From: Bacillus sp. FJAT-29814 | Lineage (GTDB): Bacteria; Bacillota; Bacilli; Bacillales; Cytobacillaceae | DNA: 64,000 bases | Direction of reading: 5' to 3' | Assembly: GCF_001510715.1 (NCBI RefSeq) | Contig: NZ_LMTJ01000002.1 | Coordinates: 62,001 to 126,000 of the forward strand | Shown: positions 9,120 through 18,222 of the stretch, piece by piece | How the letters are laid out: every line of letters starts with the position of its first letter | How positions within the stretch are numbered: position 1 is the first letter of the stretch | Program-made: the position numbers and the translations under genes | The notes under the pieces: generated by a model | What the model saw: only the letters and a program-made list of their open reading frames with translations | Told to the model about the DNA's origin: nothing | Databases searched by the model: none

Positions 9120-9136
9120 TTTATAGACACCATTTA

Positions 9137-9985
9137 TTAAAAATATTGCTTCTCAGCTTTTTTCAATGTCATGGTCCAATTGACGCCGGACCCGATATGG
9201 TAGGCGCTGGCAAAAGACCCTTGGTTGATGGCGATGCCGAGATTGTCTAATGAGTTGACATAAACGAGCGGTTCGCCTACTATACTGTCGGCAAATGAGC
9301 GGCCAAATGTCATAATGTTTTCATACACCTGACGCGTGCCGTTGCCAATGGTTACTTTCAGTCTGTCTCCATATTGGATGTCGGCATCTTTTAGAAGATT
9401 ACGATGAATATTAGTCCATAAATTTCCAAACCGAACATCTAGGACTTCAATAATTCCAATGATTGTTTTATCTTGAATGTAAGCATGGGGTAGCGGCAGT
9501 TCGACCACTAACTGAACCTCAACCTGAGGCCCAACTTCCTCAAATGTTATAACACCAGAGGCAAGACGGGCACCTGTATACGCATAAATGTCCCGGCCAT
9601 GGAATGTATACGACTCTCCGGAGTTCGGGAGCCGATTGGCGGTTTCATCCAAAATCCGTGCTTCGGCAATAAAATGCTTGATGTGCGTCAATGTGCCATT
9701 ATCCGGTGTAATAATATATTTTCCCTCGATTGTTTTAACGACAATACTGCGCCGTTCGGAGCCAACACCAGGGTCGACGACTGACACAAATACAGTCCCG
9801 CTCGGCCAATAGGCAATCGTCTGTAAGAGCCGGTAGGATGCCTCCCAAATGTTATATGGAGGAATATCATGGGTTAAATCAAATATCCGGATGGAGCGGT
9901 TAACTGAATAGGCAACCCCATACATCGCGCTAACAGCCCCATCACTAATGCCAAAGTCCGATTGCAATACTAACGCCTCACTCAT
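9137..9985 (-). CDS. SAM hydroxide adenosyltransferase (S-adenosylmethionine hydrolase, DUF62 family)
   Basis: 282 residues, family-typical. The N-terminus LVLQSDFGISDGAVSAMYGV holds the conserved Asp cluster; DPGVGSERRSIVVKT, ITPDNGTLT and TFHGRDIYAYTGARLASG are the expected motifs of the fluorinase/chlorinase-like fold. Members without halide specificity hydrolyse SAM to adenosine and methionine. The start is the internal ATG at 9985, because AAAGGAGGAATAGG precedes it directly; the frame is open a further 27 codons but without a ribosome site. It is monocistronic, with a terminator at 9042-9063. A repeat element sits between the stop and that terminator. Confidence 0.9.
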   Translation of the reverse strand: MSEALVLQSDFGISDGAVSAMYGVAYSVNRSIRIFDLTHDIPPYNIWEASYRLLQTIAYWPSGTVFVSVVDPGVGSERRSIVVKTIEGKYIITPDNGTLTHIKHFIAEARILDETANRLPNSGESYTFHGRDIYAYTGARLASGVITFEEVGPQVEVQLVVELPLPHAYIQDKTIIGIIEVLDVRFGNLWTNIHRNLLKDADIQYGDRLKVTIGNGTRQVYENIMTFGRSFADSIVGEPLVYVNSLDNLGIAINQGSFASAYHIGSGVNWTMTLKKAEKQYF

Positions 9986-10142
9986 CCTATTCCTCCTTTT
10001 GTAAAAATTTGTCAAAAAACATAATGCCATTATTTTTTCTAACCGCTTCATTTTTGGGAGATTCAATATTCTGAAAAAAAGTTAACAATATCATACAGTA
10101 AAGCTTACCGGGTTTCAATCACAACATTGCAATTTTCGCTTA

Positions 10143-10880
10143 TTACTCGAGTTCCGATTTGTTTACAAACGGGACAAAATCAATAATTTCATCGCCATCT
10201 GAATAGGATTGTCCGTTCACTGAATTTTCTGGGAAGGTTTCCTCATTTTCACCGTTTAAAGGTAACCAGCCGAAAAATAAGTCTCTTGCCGGGAACAGGG
10301 ATTGGAACCATAAATCTGCCCTTCTTGCTGCCTCGATTTTTCCAAGAGAATCAACGACTGTAACCCAGTCCTTCGGCAGTCCCATGACTCCATATGATTT
10401 ATTCTCCAGAGAAACAGCCTGTTCAAGCTGGATTTTTGGAAAATAAAAGTGTTCCCCACCTTGAAATAGGTAATTCCGATCCTTCATCAAATAAAATTTC
10501 ACAGTGCTTACCCCATCATTAGGATGGATATTCCAAACCAAATGATAGCTGGAAGCATCTTTCCTGTTAATCTTCCAGAGCCTCGGCTCGCCGCTATCAT
10601 CAATATAAACAGACTTCCATTTATGTTTGGACCAGACCCAATAGCTGATGCCATAGCGGTTCTCCTTGGTTATAAACGGAACTACCTTATGTCGCTCATC
10701 AATGGTAACCGTGTCCTGTATCGTTTCGGCTGCGGCTGCGGGAAATACTTCATTCATTTGTTTCATCAGCTGCTCATTTGTCGGAAACTTCGCAGGTTTT
10801 GAAAAATAAAACCAATATGCCATTAGCCCCGACAGGACGACAATAACAGCCAAAACCGCAAGAATGATTTTTTTCCTCAT
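10143..10880 (-). CDS. Membrane-anchored hypothetical protein
   Basis: 245 residues. One N-terminal membrane anchor or uncleaved signal (residues 5-26, IILAVLAVIVVLSGLMAYWFYF), then a mainly polar extracellular domain rich in Tyr and Trp (GISYWVWSKHKWKSVYID). No cysteine lipobox, catalytic motif or known family was recognised. It starts one base after the stop of the preceding membrane-protein gene, so the two are almost certainly translated from one message and probably act together at the membrane. Confidence 0.7.
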   Translation of the reverse strand: MRKKIILAVLAVIVVLSGLMAYWFYFSKPAKFPTNEQLMKQMNEVFPAAAAETIQDTVTIDERHKVVPFITKENRYGISYWVWSKHKWKSVYIDDSGEPRLWKINRKDASSYHLVWNIHPNDGVSTVKFYLMKDRNYLFQGGEHFYFPKIQLEQAVSLENKSYGVMGLPKDWVTVVDSLGKIEAARRADLWFQSLFPARDLFFGWLPLNGENEETFPENSVNGQSYSDGDEIIDFVPFVNKSELE

Positions 10881-10881
10881 C

Positions 10882-11556
10882 CTAGCTTCCCTCCTTTAAG
10901 AGGGACTCGTCTAAGCGAAAATAATAATGTCGGTTTGGCGTTTGGATTAACAGTCCCTTGCCATCTTGTTCAACATAGATGATGGCTGATAGATTGCTGC
11001 CAAACTTCGGCTTTGCACCAATCAGCTGATAAGGGAACCGTTCACTAGTCTCTGACAACTCATACCAATCGGTGCTTCTGACTAGCTTCTCCTTCCCTTT
11101 AAGCAGAAGCTTTGGGGCGTTTTCTTTATCAAAACTGAGATTCTCTGCTGCAGGATGGGTGTTAATAATGAATCCTTGCTCAACGTTTGCCAAATAGGTT
11201 AAGAGCTGATTTTGGGGATATACAGCCTGGTTACACACGATTGCCAGCAATCCAGCAGCCAAAAAGATAAAGTTCGCAAAAAATCCCAACCAAGCATATT
11301 TCCGATAAAACGGCCACTGTGGAAGCCTTCCTCTAAGTAAAAATAATATCCAGACACCGAGCGGCAAAATCGAGATTCTGATCACCTGGTCAAATAACGG
11401 CCAATCAATCGAAAACGAAAATAGACCGATAAAAATGATAATAATAACCTTCCATATCTTAGGCTTTATTTCTTGTTTTTTATAAATCTGCCATGCAATG
11501 GTTCCCACCGCTGCCCAACCGATCACAACCAAAATAATTCCGATGATACTCCGCAT
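10882..11556 (-). CDS. Hypothetical membrane protein with extracytoplasmic domain
   Basis: 224 residues from the ATG at 11556, chosen because AAGGAG lies eight bases before it; the longer frame would start at a GTG overlapping that site. Four hydrophobic segments (roughly residues 3-23, 35-52, 58-78 and 88-108) are followed by a soluble domain of about 115 residues. No family was recognised. It is the first gene of a two-gene operon with the anchored protein ending at 10143 (gap one base). Confidence 0.65.
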   Translation of the reverse strand: MRSIIGIILVVIGWAAVGTIAWQIYKKQEIKPKIWKVIIIIFIGLFSFSIDWPLFDQVIRISILPLGVWILFLLRGRLPQWPFYRKYAWLGFFANFIFLAAGLLAIVCNQAVYPQNQLLTYLANVEQGFIINTHPAAENLSFDKENAPKLLLKGKEKLVRSTDWYELSETSERFPYQLIGAKPKFGSNLSAIIYVEQDGKGLLIQTPNRHYYFRLDESLLKEGS

Positions 11557-11688
11557 CCATACCACTCCTTATAATTTAACAATAATGGATGCTGTCATTT
11601 TTGACCATTTAAAATTTCCAGTTTTTTCACGAGACGAAGGTAATTTAAGGAATAAACCAAAAAAGGCCCCCCTCTGGAGCCCTTTCTG

Positions 11689-11940
11689 TTACGATTCATT
11701 TTCTTCATTGATTTCGTCGATTAACTGTTTTGTCCGTTTGGCATTTCCTTCGGCAAAATTTTCAAGCCGCCGCTTCAATTCATCATCATCATGGATCCGT
11801 TCGGCAGTGATCAAATACGTCCGCATTAAGTCTTCTTCTATTTCAATTGAATTTTTAAGGATATCTTGAAGCTGCTCCTTCTCTTCGCTGTTATTGCCCT
11901 TAAATATATTCATCTCAGCTACGCACCCCTTTTTTATCAT
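11689..11940 (-). CDS. Small helical hypothetical protein
   Basis: 83 residues, highly charged, predicted mostly helical (EEDLMRTYLITAERIHDDDELKRRLENFAEGNAKRTKQLIDEIN), without membrane segments. The helices and acidic/His content look like a ferritin-like or four-helix fragment, but I cannot assign a family. ATG at 11940 is preceded by TGGAGAATTCTA; an internal ATG at 11913 follows a weaker AAGGGG. It is a free-standing gene between TerC and the membrane-protein pair. Confidence 0.6.
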   Translation of the reverse strand: MIKKGCVAEMNIFKGNNSEEKEQLQDILKNSIEIEEDLMRTYLITAERIHDDDELKRRLENFAEGNAKRTKQLIDEINEENES

Positions 11941-11971
11941 TAGAATTCTCCATTGTATGAAGGGTTATCCG

Positions 11972-12730
11972 TTAATGAGAAAACCTCTCTCTCCTTTTGC
12001 GAATCGCATGAATGATAAAGGTAGCAACAAAAGCCAACACCAATACAGCAATAAATACTTCATTTGGAATATGGATATCGATTAGGGTCAGTCCCATTTT
12101 TACCGCAATAAAGGTAATCAATACGTAAGCCGTTGTTTCAAGCTCTGGCACCCGGTTCATCAAACTGATAAAAAATGTAGCGATGCCCCGCATCATCAGA
12201 ATTCCGATCATGCCCCCGAGCAGGATGACCCAAACTTCGTCAGAAACGGCCAGGGCGGTCAAGATACTATCGACGGAGAACGCCAAATCCATTAGCTCCA
12301 CACTGATAACGGTTGCCCAAAAGAACCCGAACGTCTTCGTCAGCCAACCCTTTGGCGCTTGAATGGTTTCCTCGTCTCCTCCCTCTTTGCGGCCATATTT
12401 ATCAATGAAGAATTTGACGGCAAGCCAGAGCAAATACAGAGCCCCGATTAATTTAATAAACCAAAGTTTGATTAAAAAAGTCCCTAAGCCAATGAAGATA
12501 AATCGGAATAAATAGGCGCCCCATAAACCATAAACCAGGGCTTTCTTTTGCTGTTCCTTTGGCAGAGGCTTAACAAATGCCGACAGTACGAGCGCATTGT
12601 CTGCAGATAAAATACATTCCAGTACCGCCAATGATAGAATTAATCCCCATGCTTTTGGCGAGGTAAGAACGTCTGCCCACATATGCCAGTCCAGCATCGA
12701 GGCATAGGTGGCTAAAATATCTTCCCACAT
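11972..12730 (-). CDS. TerC-family membrane protein (YceF/YkoY-like)
   Basis: 252 residues with about seven membrane segments. ECILSADNALVLSAFV and DLAFSVDSILTALAVS are the paired TerC motifs, with acidic residues buried in membrane helices that coordinate metal. In Bacillus, TerC proteins (YceF, YkoY) export manganese and support metalation of secreted proteins. The start is the ATG at 12730: AAAGGAG is eight bases before it, whereas the longer frame to 12772 has no ribosome site. I saw no yybP-ykoY manganese riboswitch in the 200 bases upstream. Confidence 0.9.
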   Translation of the reverse strand: MWEDILATYASMLDWHMWADVLTSPKAWGLILSLAVLECILSADNALVLSAFVKPLPKEQQKKALVYGLWGAYLFRFIFIGLGTFLIKLWFIKLIGALYLLWLAVKFFIDKYGRKEGGDEETIQAPKGWLTKTFGFFWATVISVELMDLAFSVDSILTALAVSDEVWVILLGGMIGILMMRGIATFFISLMNRVPELETTAYVLITFIAVKMGLTLIDIHIPNEVFIAVLVLAFVATFIIHAIRKRRERFSH

Positions 12731-12931
12731 GTTCATTTCTCCTTTGCTATTTACCCAATAGTATATATGCACAGTCTTATTTTACACCTTTAGGCGGATC
12801 TAACCACAAAAAATAAACCTGAAATTCAAACTTCTGCCTTTTCTGCACTCATCACCTAGTACATAATTCCATTTCATCCGATTAATACTAATGAACACGT
12901 ATGTATTTTTTTACTAGGGTCTGGTGGTTTA

Positions 12932-14455
12932 ATGTTTTTTAGAAAGCGGCCAAAGCAACTAAACAAAATAAATTATGAAACGAAAGAAAACTCTATTCTT
13001 GAGTTGCTGGAGAAGGCCAAACAATCCAGCGACTTTGAAACATTTTCACCAGTGGAAAAAAACGCCTTTCTCTCAATTAGTTATTATAAAACACTAGTGG
13101 ATATGGATTTATTTAATCGTATATTTTTAGAGAATCTCAAAGAGAAGCTTGCATCAATTAAAAATCTCGCCGATTTAAAAGACATTATTCCAATCGATAG
13201 TATTCTAATTACGCAGGATGTAAAGGAAGTAGAAAAAGGGCTTTATCATGGAGCGGCGGTGATCTACCTACACAATAACCTCCAAGAATTTGCCTTAGTT
13301 GGCTTATCAGACCCACGACTAGGGAAACGGGAAATAAATGAAACTGAAAATGAATTTAGCGTTATCGGTCCGAAAATTGGCTTTATCGAGGACCTCAGTA
13401 CCAACCTTCATTTGTTAAGAAATCAATTGATTACATCCGACCTTATCTTTGAGGAATTTGATGTGGGGACAAGATCCAAAACAAAAGTGGTCGTCGCCCA
13501 TTTATCCGGGGTTACCAACCCTGACTATGTACAAACGGCAAGGCAGCGGATTCAAGACCTCGATATTGATGTTTTATACGATAATACACAGTTGGAAGAA
13601 TTGATTTCCGATTATTCCACTACACCATTTCCATTGTTTATCAATACAGAGAGGGTAGACAGAACCATTTACTCATTAATAAGAGGAAATGTGGTTATAT
13701 TGATGGACAATTCCTGTTACGCCCTAATAGGGCCAGCAGCACTTATGAACTTTTTTTCCACTCCCGAGGACTTTTATCTTCCTTGGGTGGTGGCATCTTT
13801 TTTTAGAATCATTCGGATTTTTGGTATGTTATTTTCCATCTTTGTCACTTCGTTTTATGTGGCCATCCTTACCTATCATTTTGAAATTGTCCCGAAGGAC
13901 CTATTAGGGCCAATCATCTTTTCAAGAGCCAATGTTCCATTTCCCCCAGTAGTAGAGGTGCTATTTTTGGAAATCACCATCGAACTGCTCCGGGAAGCAG
14001 GGGCACGGCTTCCGACTAAAATCGGGCAAACCCTAGGTATTGTCGGTGGTATTGTCATTGGTCAGGCAACAGTGCAAGCGGCGTTAACAAGTAATATTTT
14101 ATTGATTCTGGTAGCATTGGGAGCATTATCTTCCTTTACTACCCCTATCTATAAAATGTCGAATACGGTCCGACTTTTGCGTTATCCGTTTATACTGCTA
14201 GCTGCTATTTGGGGGGGATTTGGCATCTATATCGGGGTTATTTTCTTGGTTACCCACCTGCTTCGTCTTAAATCATTGGGAAGTCCTTATTTGCTTCCGT
14301 TATCACCCTACCGTAAAGGCGGATTATCCAATACTTTCATTAGAAAAAACGATTATCATAAAGAAAAACGTAATAAATTTTTAAGAGCCCTTAGCCGTAA
14401 AAGGTTTAATCCAGTGACAAACAAGGACCCGGATGAGGGATTGAATTCAGAATAA
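12932..14455 (+). CDS. GerA-type spore germinant receptor, A subunit
   Basis: 507 residues, matching GerAA/GerKA proteins. The long cytosolic N-terminal part (about 1-290) includes the family stretch YHGAAVIYL...FALVGLSDPRLGKREINETENE and FPLFINTERVDRTIYSLIRGNVVILMDN; the C-terminal part has about five membrane helices with FLEITIELLREAGARLPTKIGQTLGIVGGIVIGQATVQA. The A subunit sits in the spore inner membrane and, with B and C, senses germinants. It is the first gene of a receptor operon in A-C-B order. An AATACTA at 12884-12890 resembles a sigma-G -10 element, but the -35 is poor. Confidence 0.93.
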   Translation: MFFRKRPKQLNKINYETKENSILELLEKAKQSSDFETFSPVEKNAFLSISYYKTLVDMDLFNRIFLENLKEKLASIKNLADLKDIIPIDSILITQDVKEVEKGLYHGAAVIYLHNNLQEFALVGLSDPRLGKREINETENEFSVIGPKIGFIEDLSTNLHLLRNQLITSDLIFEEFDVGTRSKTKVVVAHLSGVTNPDYVQTARQRIQDLDIDVLYDNTQLEELISDYSTTPFPLFINTERVDRTIYSLIRGNVVILMDNSCYALIGPAALMNFFSTPEDFYLPWVVASFFRIIRIFGMLFSIFVTSFYVAILTYHFEIVPKDLLGPIIFSRANVPFPPVVEVLFLEITIELLREAGARLPTKIGQTLGIVGGIVIGQATVQAALTSNILLILVALGALSSFTTPIYKMSNTVRLLRYPFILLAAIWGGFGIYIGVIFLVTHLLRLKSLGSPYLLPLSPYRKGGLSNTFIRKNDYHKEKRNKFLRALSRKRFNPVTNKDPDEGLNSE

Positions 14456-14480
14456 AATTCATGAGAAAGAAACGATTACA

Positions 14481-15572
14481 ATGAAAAAAAATGGCCGTAA
14501 ACAATACCTATTCCTGTTGCTACTTCTTTCTATCACTCTATCCGGATGTTCCAGAACGAATATCATCGATCAATTAAGCATTATCCATGTGTATGGATTT
14601 GACTTGGACGACGATGGGAATGTGGTTGGGACCGCATTGTATCCTATTCACTCCAAATCAAGGGGCGATGCGAGTATTCAATTCGTTGAAGAGAAAGCCC
14701 CGATAGGTCCATTGATTCCAGCAAAAATGGATCGACATACGAGCATGCCGATTAAGCTGTCCAAAATCAGGGTCCTTGTGTTTGGAAAAAAATTCGCGGA
14801 AACAGATACAAGTCAGCAAGTAAAGCGGTTTATCCTTACCCCCCAGCTTGGGACCAATATTCAAATTGTCGTATCCGAACAATCCGCCAAGGAGGCACTT
14901 AAAGCCATTAAGAAAAGGGGGGAACTCACATTAGCCGACCAATTGAAACATAATATGATCCACCAGAACATGCCGGAAATGAACTTGCACGTTTTTCTAA
15001 ATCACTTTTTTGGCGAAGGAATGGATGCTTACCTACCGATGATTACTGTAAAAAAAGGCAGGATTAAGGTAGATGGTATCGGAATTTTCAAAGGTGCCAA
15101 GTTTAAACTTCAGTTAAACGAGAAACAGACATTCATATTTTCGATATTGGAAAATAAAAACACGGAAGGTATGTATAAAATTAATACCAAGGAAAAAGGG
15201 AAGCGTGGAATAATAACTGTCAGTGGTTATAAGAATAAAAACCGGTGGGAATTGGTCGGTAATCATCCACAGCACTTGAAGCTAACTTTAAACCTTAAGT
15301 GGGTAGCCAATAGCTATCCAGACTGGATTGACATTGCAAATTCAGGTGACTTAAAAAAATTGGAAACGATAATTGCAAAAGATATAAAAAAAGAGGTTAA
15401 GTCCTTATTAAGAACTTTGCAAAAAAATGAAGTCGATCCTCTAGGGATTGGGAATATTGTGAGGGCACAAGACAGGAACTGGAAGGAAAAAACATTTTAT
15501 GAAACATACCCAAAACTTCCAATCCATGTAAAAGTCAATGTAGAACTTCTTCATACTGGGCTGGAATCCTAA
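14481..15572 (+). CDS. Ger(x)C-family germinant receptor lipoprotein
   Basis: 363 residues. A signal peptide (residues 7-22) ends at lipobox LSGC, with the lipidated Cys at 23. The C-subunit pattern follows: GFDLDDDGNVVGTALYP, a central domain, IDGIGIFKGAK-type strand (VDGIGIFKGAKF) and a C-terminal helix that ends QDRNWKE. It is anchored to the outer face of the inner spore membrane and is required for receptor function. Only 25 bases separate it from the A subunit, and 20 or fewer from the B subunit, as expected in a ger operon. Confidence 0.93.
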   Translation: MKKNGRKQYLFLLLLLSITLSGCSRTNIIDQLSIIHVYGFDLDDDGNVVGTALYPIHSKSRGDASIQFVEEKAPIGPLIPAKMDRHTSMPIKLSKIRVLVFGKKFAETDTSQQVKRFILTPQLGTNIQIVVSEQSAKEALKAIKKRGELTLADQLKHNMIHQNMPEMNLHVFLNHFFGEGMDAYLPMITVKKGRIKVDGIGIFKGAKFKLQLNEKQTFIFSILENKNTEGMYKINTKEKGKRGIITVSGYKNKNRWELVGNHPQHLKLTLNLKWVANSYPDWIDIANSGDLKKLETIIAKDIKKEVKSLLRTLQKNEVDPLGIGNIVRAQDRNWKEKTFYETYPKLPIHVKVNVELLHTGLES

Positions 15573-15592
15573 AAGTGGACAAGGTGATAAAT

Positions 15593-16705
15593 GTGCAAGC
15601 AGTTGTTAAAGAAAATTCAATGGTTTCACCTTATTTTCTCTTTTTCCTGATTCATGGCTCACAGGTAGGAATTAGTGTGTTAAATTTTCAATCAAGAATC
15701 AGTAAAGGAGCAGGACAGGATGCCTGGGTATCGGTATTGGCTGTCGGGCTTAGTCTGAACGTGATATTTTTCATGATGTTACACATTATGAAATATGCAA
15801 GCAACGGAGATATCATATCCTTCCATACAGATACATTTGGTAAATGGATTGGCGGGCTTCTTAATCTAGCTATGACCTTCACTTTTTTAGTTGCTGGTTT
15901 ATTAGTTTCCCACTCGTTTATCGAACTTCTCCAGGTGTGGGTATTTAATGGAATTCCGAGCTGGGAGTTTGCTCTTCTCATATGTTTGCTAAGCTATTAT
16001 ATTGTTTCCGGAGGATTTCGAATTGTTGCAGGAATTTCCTTTTGGGGCGTGGTGATTCCTTCATTCTTGCTGCTATCTTCGCTATACCTGTTCCATTATC
16101 GGGAAATTTCATACCTGCTGCCCATTTTTAACCATGGAATAAAGGAGTACTTTATATCAGCAAAAGCATCCTCCACGATGTTTTTTGGATTTGAAACGGT
16201 CCTTGTGTATTTTCCTTTTATCAAGAATCAATCCCGGGCCTCTAAATGGGGACATCTCGGATTATTATTTACAACACTTGTGTACCTGGTCATTACATTG
16301 GTAACTTTTATGTTCTTTACTCAAGGAAAACTCAAGATTTTAACGTGGCCGACCTTGACCATGATCAAAATTATCGCTTTTCCTTTTTTGGAACGCTTTG
16401 AGTTTATCTTTATCTTTACCTGGCTATTTGTGATCCTTCCCGTTATTTGTATTTATTTATGGTCGGCTATTCGGACTGTCAAACTGACATTTCCCAAACT
16501 AAAACCTACCTATGTCTTGTTCTTTTTCATTTGCTGTTACTTTTTTTACAGCAGTATACTGGAGGATATATATTACACAAAGCTTTTGATTAAAATCGTC
16601 CGATACAACGGCTTCATCTTGCTTTTTGGCTATATTCCCCTATTATTTATTATTAGCCTGATTAAGGTCGTGATAAAAAATAGAAAGCAACAATCCATTT
16701 CGTAA
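15593..16705 (+). CDS. GerB-type spore germination permease subunit
   Basis: About 370 residues and ten membrane helices, a member of the spore germination protein branch of the amino acid/polyamine/organocation transporters. The N-terminus VKENSMVSPYFLFFLIHGSQVGISVLNFQ is typical of GerKB/GerAB. B subunits bind germinants such as amino acids. I set the start at GTG 15593 because AAGGTG lies six bases upstream; the frame is open to an earlier GTG at 15575. It is the last gene of the operon, with a hairpin behind it. Confidence 0.92.
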   Translation: MQAVVKENSMVSPYFLFFLIHGSQVGISVLNFQSRISKGAGQDAWVSVLAVGLSLNVIFFMMLHIMKYASNGDIISFHTDTFGKWIGGLLNLAMTFTFLVAGLLVSHSFIELLQVWVFNGIPSWEFALLICLLSYYIVSGGFRIVAGISFWGVVIPSFLLLSSLYLFHYREISYLLPIFNHGIKEYFISAKASSTMFFGFETVLVYFPFIKNQSRASKWGHLGLLFTTLVYLVITLVTFMFFTQGKLKILTWPTLTMIKIIAFPFLERFEFIFIFTWLFVILPVICIYLWSAIRTVKLTFPKLKPTYVLFFFICCYFFYSSILEDIYYTKLLIKIVRYNGFILLFGYIPLLFIISLIKVVIKNRKQQSIS

Positions 16706-16735
16706 CGAGGGATGCTGCTTCTATTTTTTATCGTA
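16680..16735. terminator. Hairpin between the ger operon and the Spo0A-like gene
   Basis: TAGAAAGCAACAATCC and GGATGCTGCTTCTA are nearly complementary, followed by ATTTTTTATCG on the plus strand. It lies between two convergent genes and could serve both. Confidence 0.6.
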
Positions 16736-16738
16736 TTT

Positions 16739-17512
16739 TTATAAACTAACCGATTGTAACCGTAAATGATCAGAAATTAAGGCAATAAACTCTGCATTCG
16801 TTGGTTTCCCCTTTAATGGGCTGACGGTATTGCCAAAGACAAATTCTATTTGTTCGATACTTCCACGATTCCATCCGACTTCGATGGCATGTCTGATCGC
16901 TCTTTCAACTCGGCTGGCCGTTGTATGAAATTTCTCGGCAATGGCTGGATAGATTATTTTTGTGACGCCTCCCAATACCTCCATATTATGGAACACCATT
17001 TGGATGGCTTCCCGCAAAAATAAATACCCCTTTAAATTTGCCGGGATTCCCACCGACCGCAACACATCGGTTACCCTTACTTCTAGGTTTTCAAACTGCT
17101 GCTCCTGTTTCAATCCTTTTTCTTTCACACTTGGGATATAAGAGTCCTTTTTATGGCAAATAGTCCGGATCGTTTCTGATAATTGGGTAAGCTCAAACGG
17201 CTTTAACAGAAAATACGATACTCCCAATTCGCTCGCTTTTTTAATGATATCATCTTTGCCGAACGCAGTGAGCATCAATACTTTTGTATAAATATTTTCT
17301 TCATATAGTTGTTCTAGTAACGATAGACCATCGGAGTGAGGCATGACCAAATCCAGGATCACAATGCCAGGATTTTCATTTTTAATTAGTTCCATTCCAT
17401 CAAAGCCATTGTGGGCAATTCCAACTATTTTCATATCGGTTTGGGTTGAGAGGTACTCGTCCAATACTTCTGTTAATTGAATGTTATCATCAATAAGTCC
17501 AATTCTTATCAT
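16739..17512 (-). CDS. Spo0A-type sporulation response regulator (probable paralogue)
   Basis: 257 residues. The receiver domain (1-120) keeps the acidic pair D8-D9, phospho-acceptor D54 (VILDLVMPH), Thr in MLTAFG and Lys in FLLKPF. The C-terminal DNA-binding domain (about 145-257) has the Spo0A recognition region TTASRVERAIRHAIEV and KPTNAEFIA. B. subtilis Spo0A is 267 residues and sits beside spoIVB; here the neighbour is a ger operon, so this is probably a second copy. In the stretch known to contact sigma-A, the B. subtilis GNIDSISSLFGYTV reads GSIEQIEFVFGNTV, changing Ser231 to Gln. Start is ATG with GGGGG-type purines upstream. Confidence 0.88.
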   Translation of the reverse strand: MIRIGLIDDNIQLTEVLDEYLSTQTDMKIVGIAHNGFDGMELIKNENPGIVILDLVMPHSDGLSLLEQLYEENIYTKVLMLTAFGKDDIIKKASELGVSYFLLKPFELTQLSETIRTICHKKDSYIPSVKEKGLKQEQQFENLEVRVTDVLRSVGIPANLKGYLFLREAIQMVFHNMEVLGGVTKIIYPAIAEKFHTTASRVERAIRHAIEVGWNRGSIEQIEFVFGNTVSPLKGKPTNAEFIALISDHLRLQSVSL

Positions 17513-17698
17513 TTTTCAATTTCCCCCTTAAGAATTTCGGCAACTACTATTTTTCGGTAATTGCGAAAGGATGACAAGAAGTTTATTACAACATTTTTTT
17601 CATTTGCCGCCAATTCATAGGGGAAATTTGCATGTTCTTGTCGATATTATCGCTTCATTGTCAATATTACTAGACTTTGGAACTATAAGGCTTTAGCC

Positions 17699-17733
17699 GA
17701 AAAAGACCGTCAACAACGGGACGGCCTTTTTGT
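17699..17733 (-). terminator. Terminator after the BC1872-like gene
   Basis: AAAAAGACCGTC pairs with GACGGCCTTTTT; T-runs occur in both directions. Confidence 0.75.
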
Positions 17734-17745
17734 ATGTTGTTCATA

Positions 17746-18069
17746 TTAGCACAGTTTCGACCAAAGCCTGCTGGTCATCGCTTCCGAACCTTGTTCAATA
17801 ATCGAGTAGGCGGCATTCGTAATCGCTTGCGCCAATGTTTCCCCGGTTCCGGTTACATCATTAAAGCAAACCTCAGAAGCCCCTTTGTTGGTATAGGTGA
17901 AGCCATATTCCTTTAGCCTTTCGACAATAAGCATGGCATGGTCAAGATTATGCTCAGGCTGAAACTCGTGCTCGTGGATGAAGATGCCCTTTTCAAAATC
18001 AAACCATCTGTCCCACCTATTTAACTTCCAACCAAGTATTCTACGTGCGATTGCGTCTACCTTATACAA
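17746..18069 (-). CDS. BC1872-like protein (phage ABA sandwich domain)
   Basis: 107 residues. The pattern DAIARRILGWKL...WFDFEKGIFIHEHEFQPEHNLDHAMLIVERLKEYGF resembles the BC1872-family / phage ABA sandwich proteins found as small cargo genes in Bacillus phages and prophages; function unknown. The start is TTG at 18069, with AAAAAGGAGG nine bases upstream. No other phage gene is nearby, so it is probably a domesticated or stranded gene. Two palindromic ATTATATAAC-type sites lie upstream and may be its operator. Confidence 0.65.
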   Translation of the reverse strand: MYKVDAIARRILGWKLNRWDRWFDFEKGIFIHEHEFQPEHNLDHAMLIVERLKEYGFTYTNKGASEVCFNDVTGTGETLAQAITNAAYSIIEQGSEAMTSRLWSKLC

Positions 18070-18088
18070 ATTATGAAGCCTCCTTTTT

Positions 18089-18128
18089 GTTATATAACAA
18101 TTAATTTTAATTAAAAGAATTATATAAC
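18089..18128. promoter_or_regulatory. Pair of palindromic sites upstream of the BC1872-like gene
   Basis: GTTATATAAC (18089-18098, a perfect palindrome) and ATTATATAAC (18119-18128) are 30 bases apart, about three helical turns, just upstream of the TTG start. This spacing suits a dimeric repressor pair, but no regulator gene adjoins it. Confidence 0.35.
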
Positions 18129-18177
18129 AGTTTTCGAAAGATTGCTACCATTTTAAAAAAATTTTTTTAAAGTGTAA

Positions 18178-18222
18178 AAAAATAAGCTCTGTTCCTCTTT
18201 TCAGGAGCAGAGCTTATTTTTA
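18178..18222 (-). terminator. Terminator after selO
   Basis: AAAATAAGCTCTG pairs with CAGAGCTTATTTT, extended by TTCCT/AGGAG, with a T-run on both strands; it begins at the selO stop. Confidence 0.85.

Noticed and set aside
12731..12931. Possible yybP-ykoY manganese riboswitch before the TerC gene
   Set aside because: No conserved paired loops were recognised; the sequence is AT-rich and unstructured by eye.
17746..18069. Prophage remnant around the BC1872-like gene
   Set aside because: No integrase, structural or lysis genes and no attachment repeats are present; a single phage-type gene does not support a prophage.
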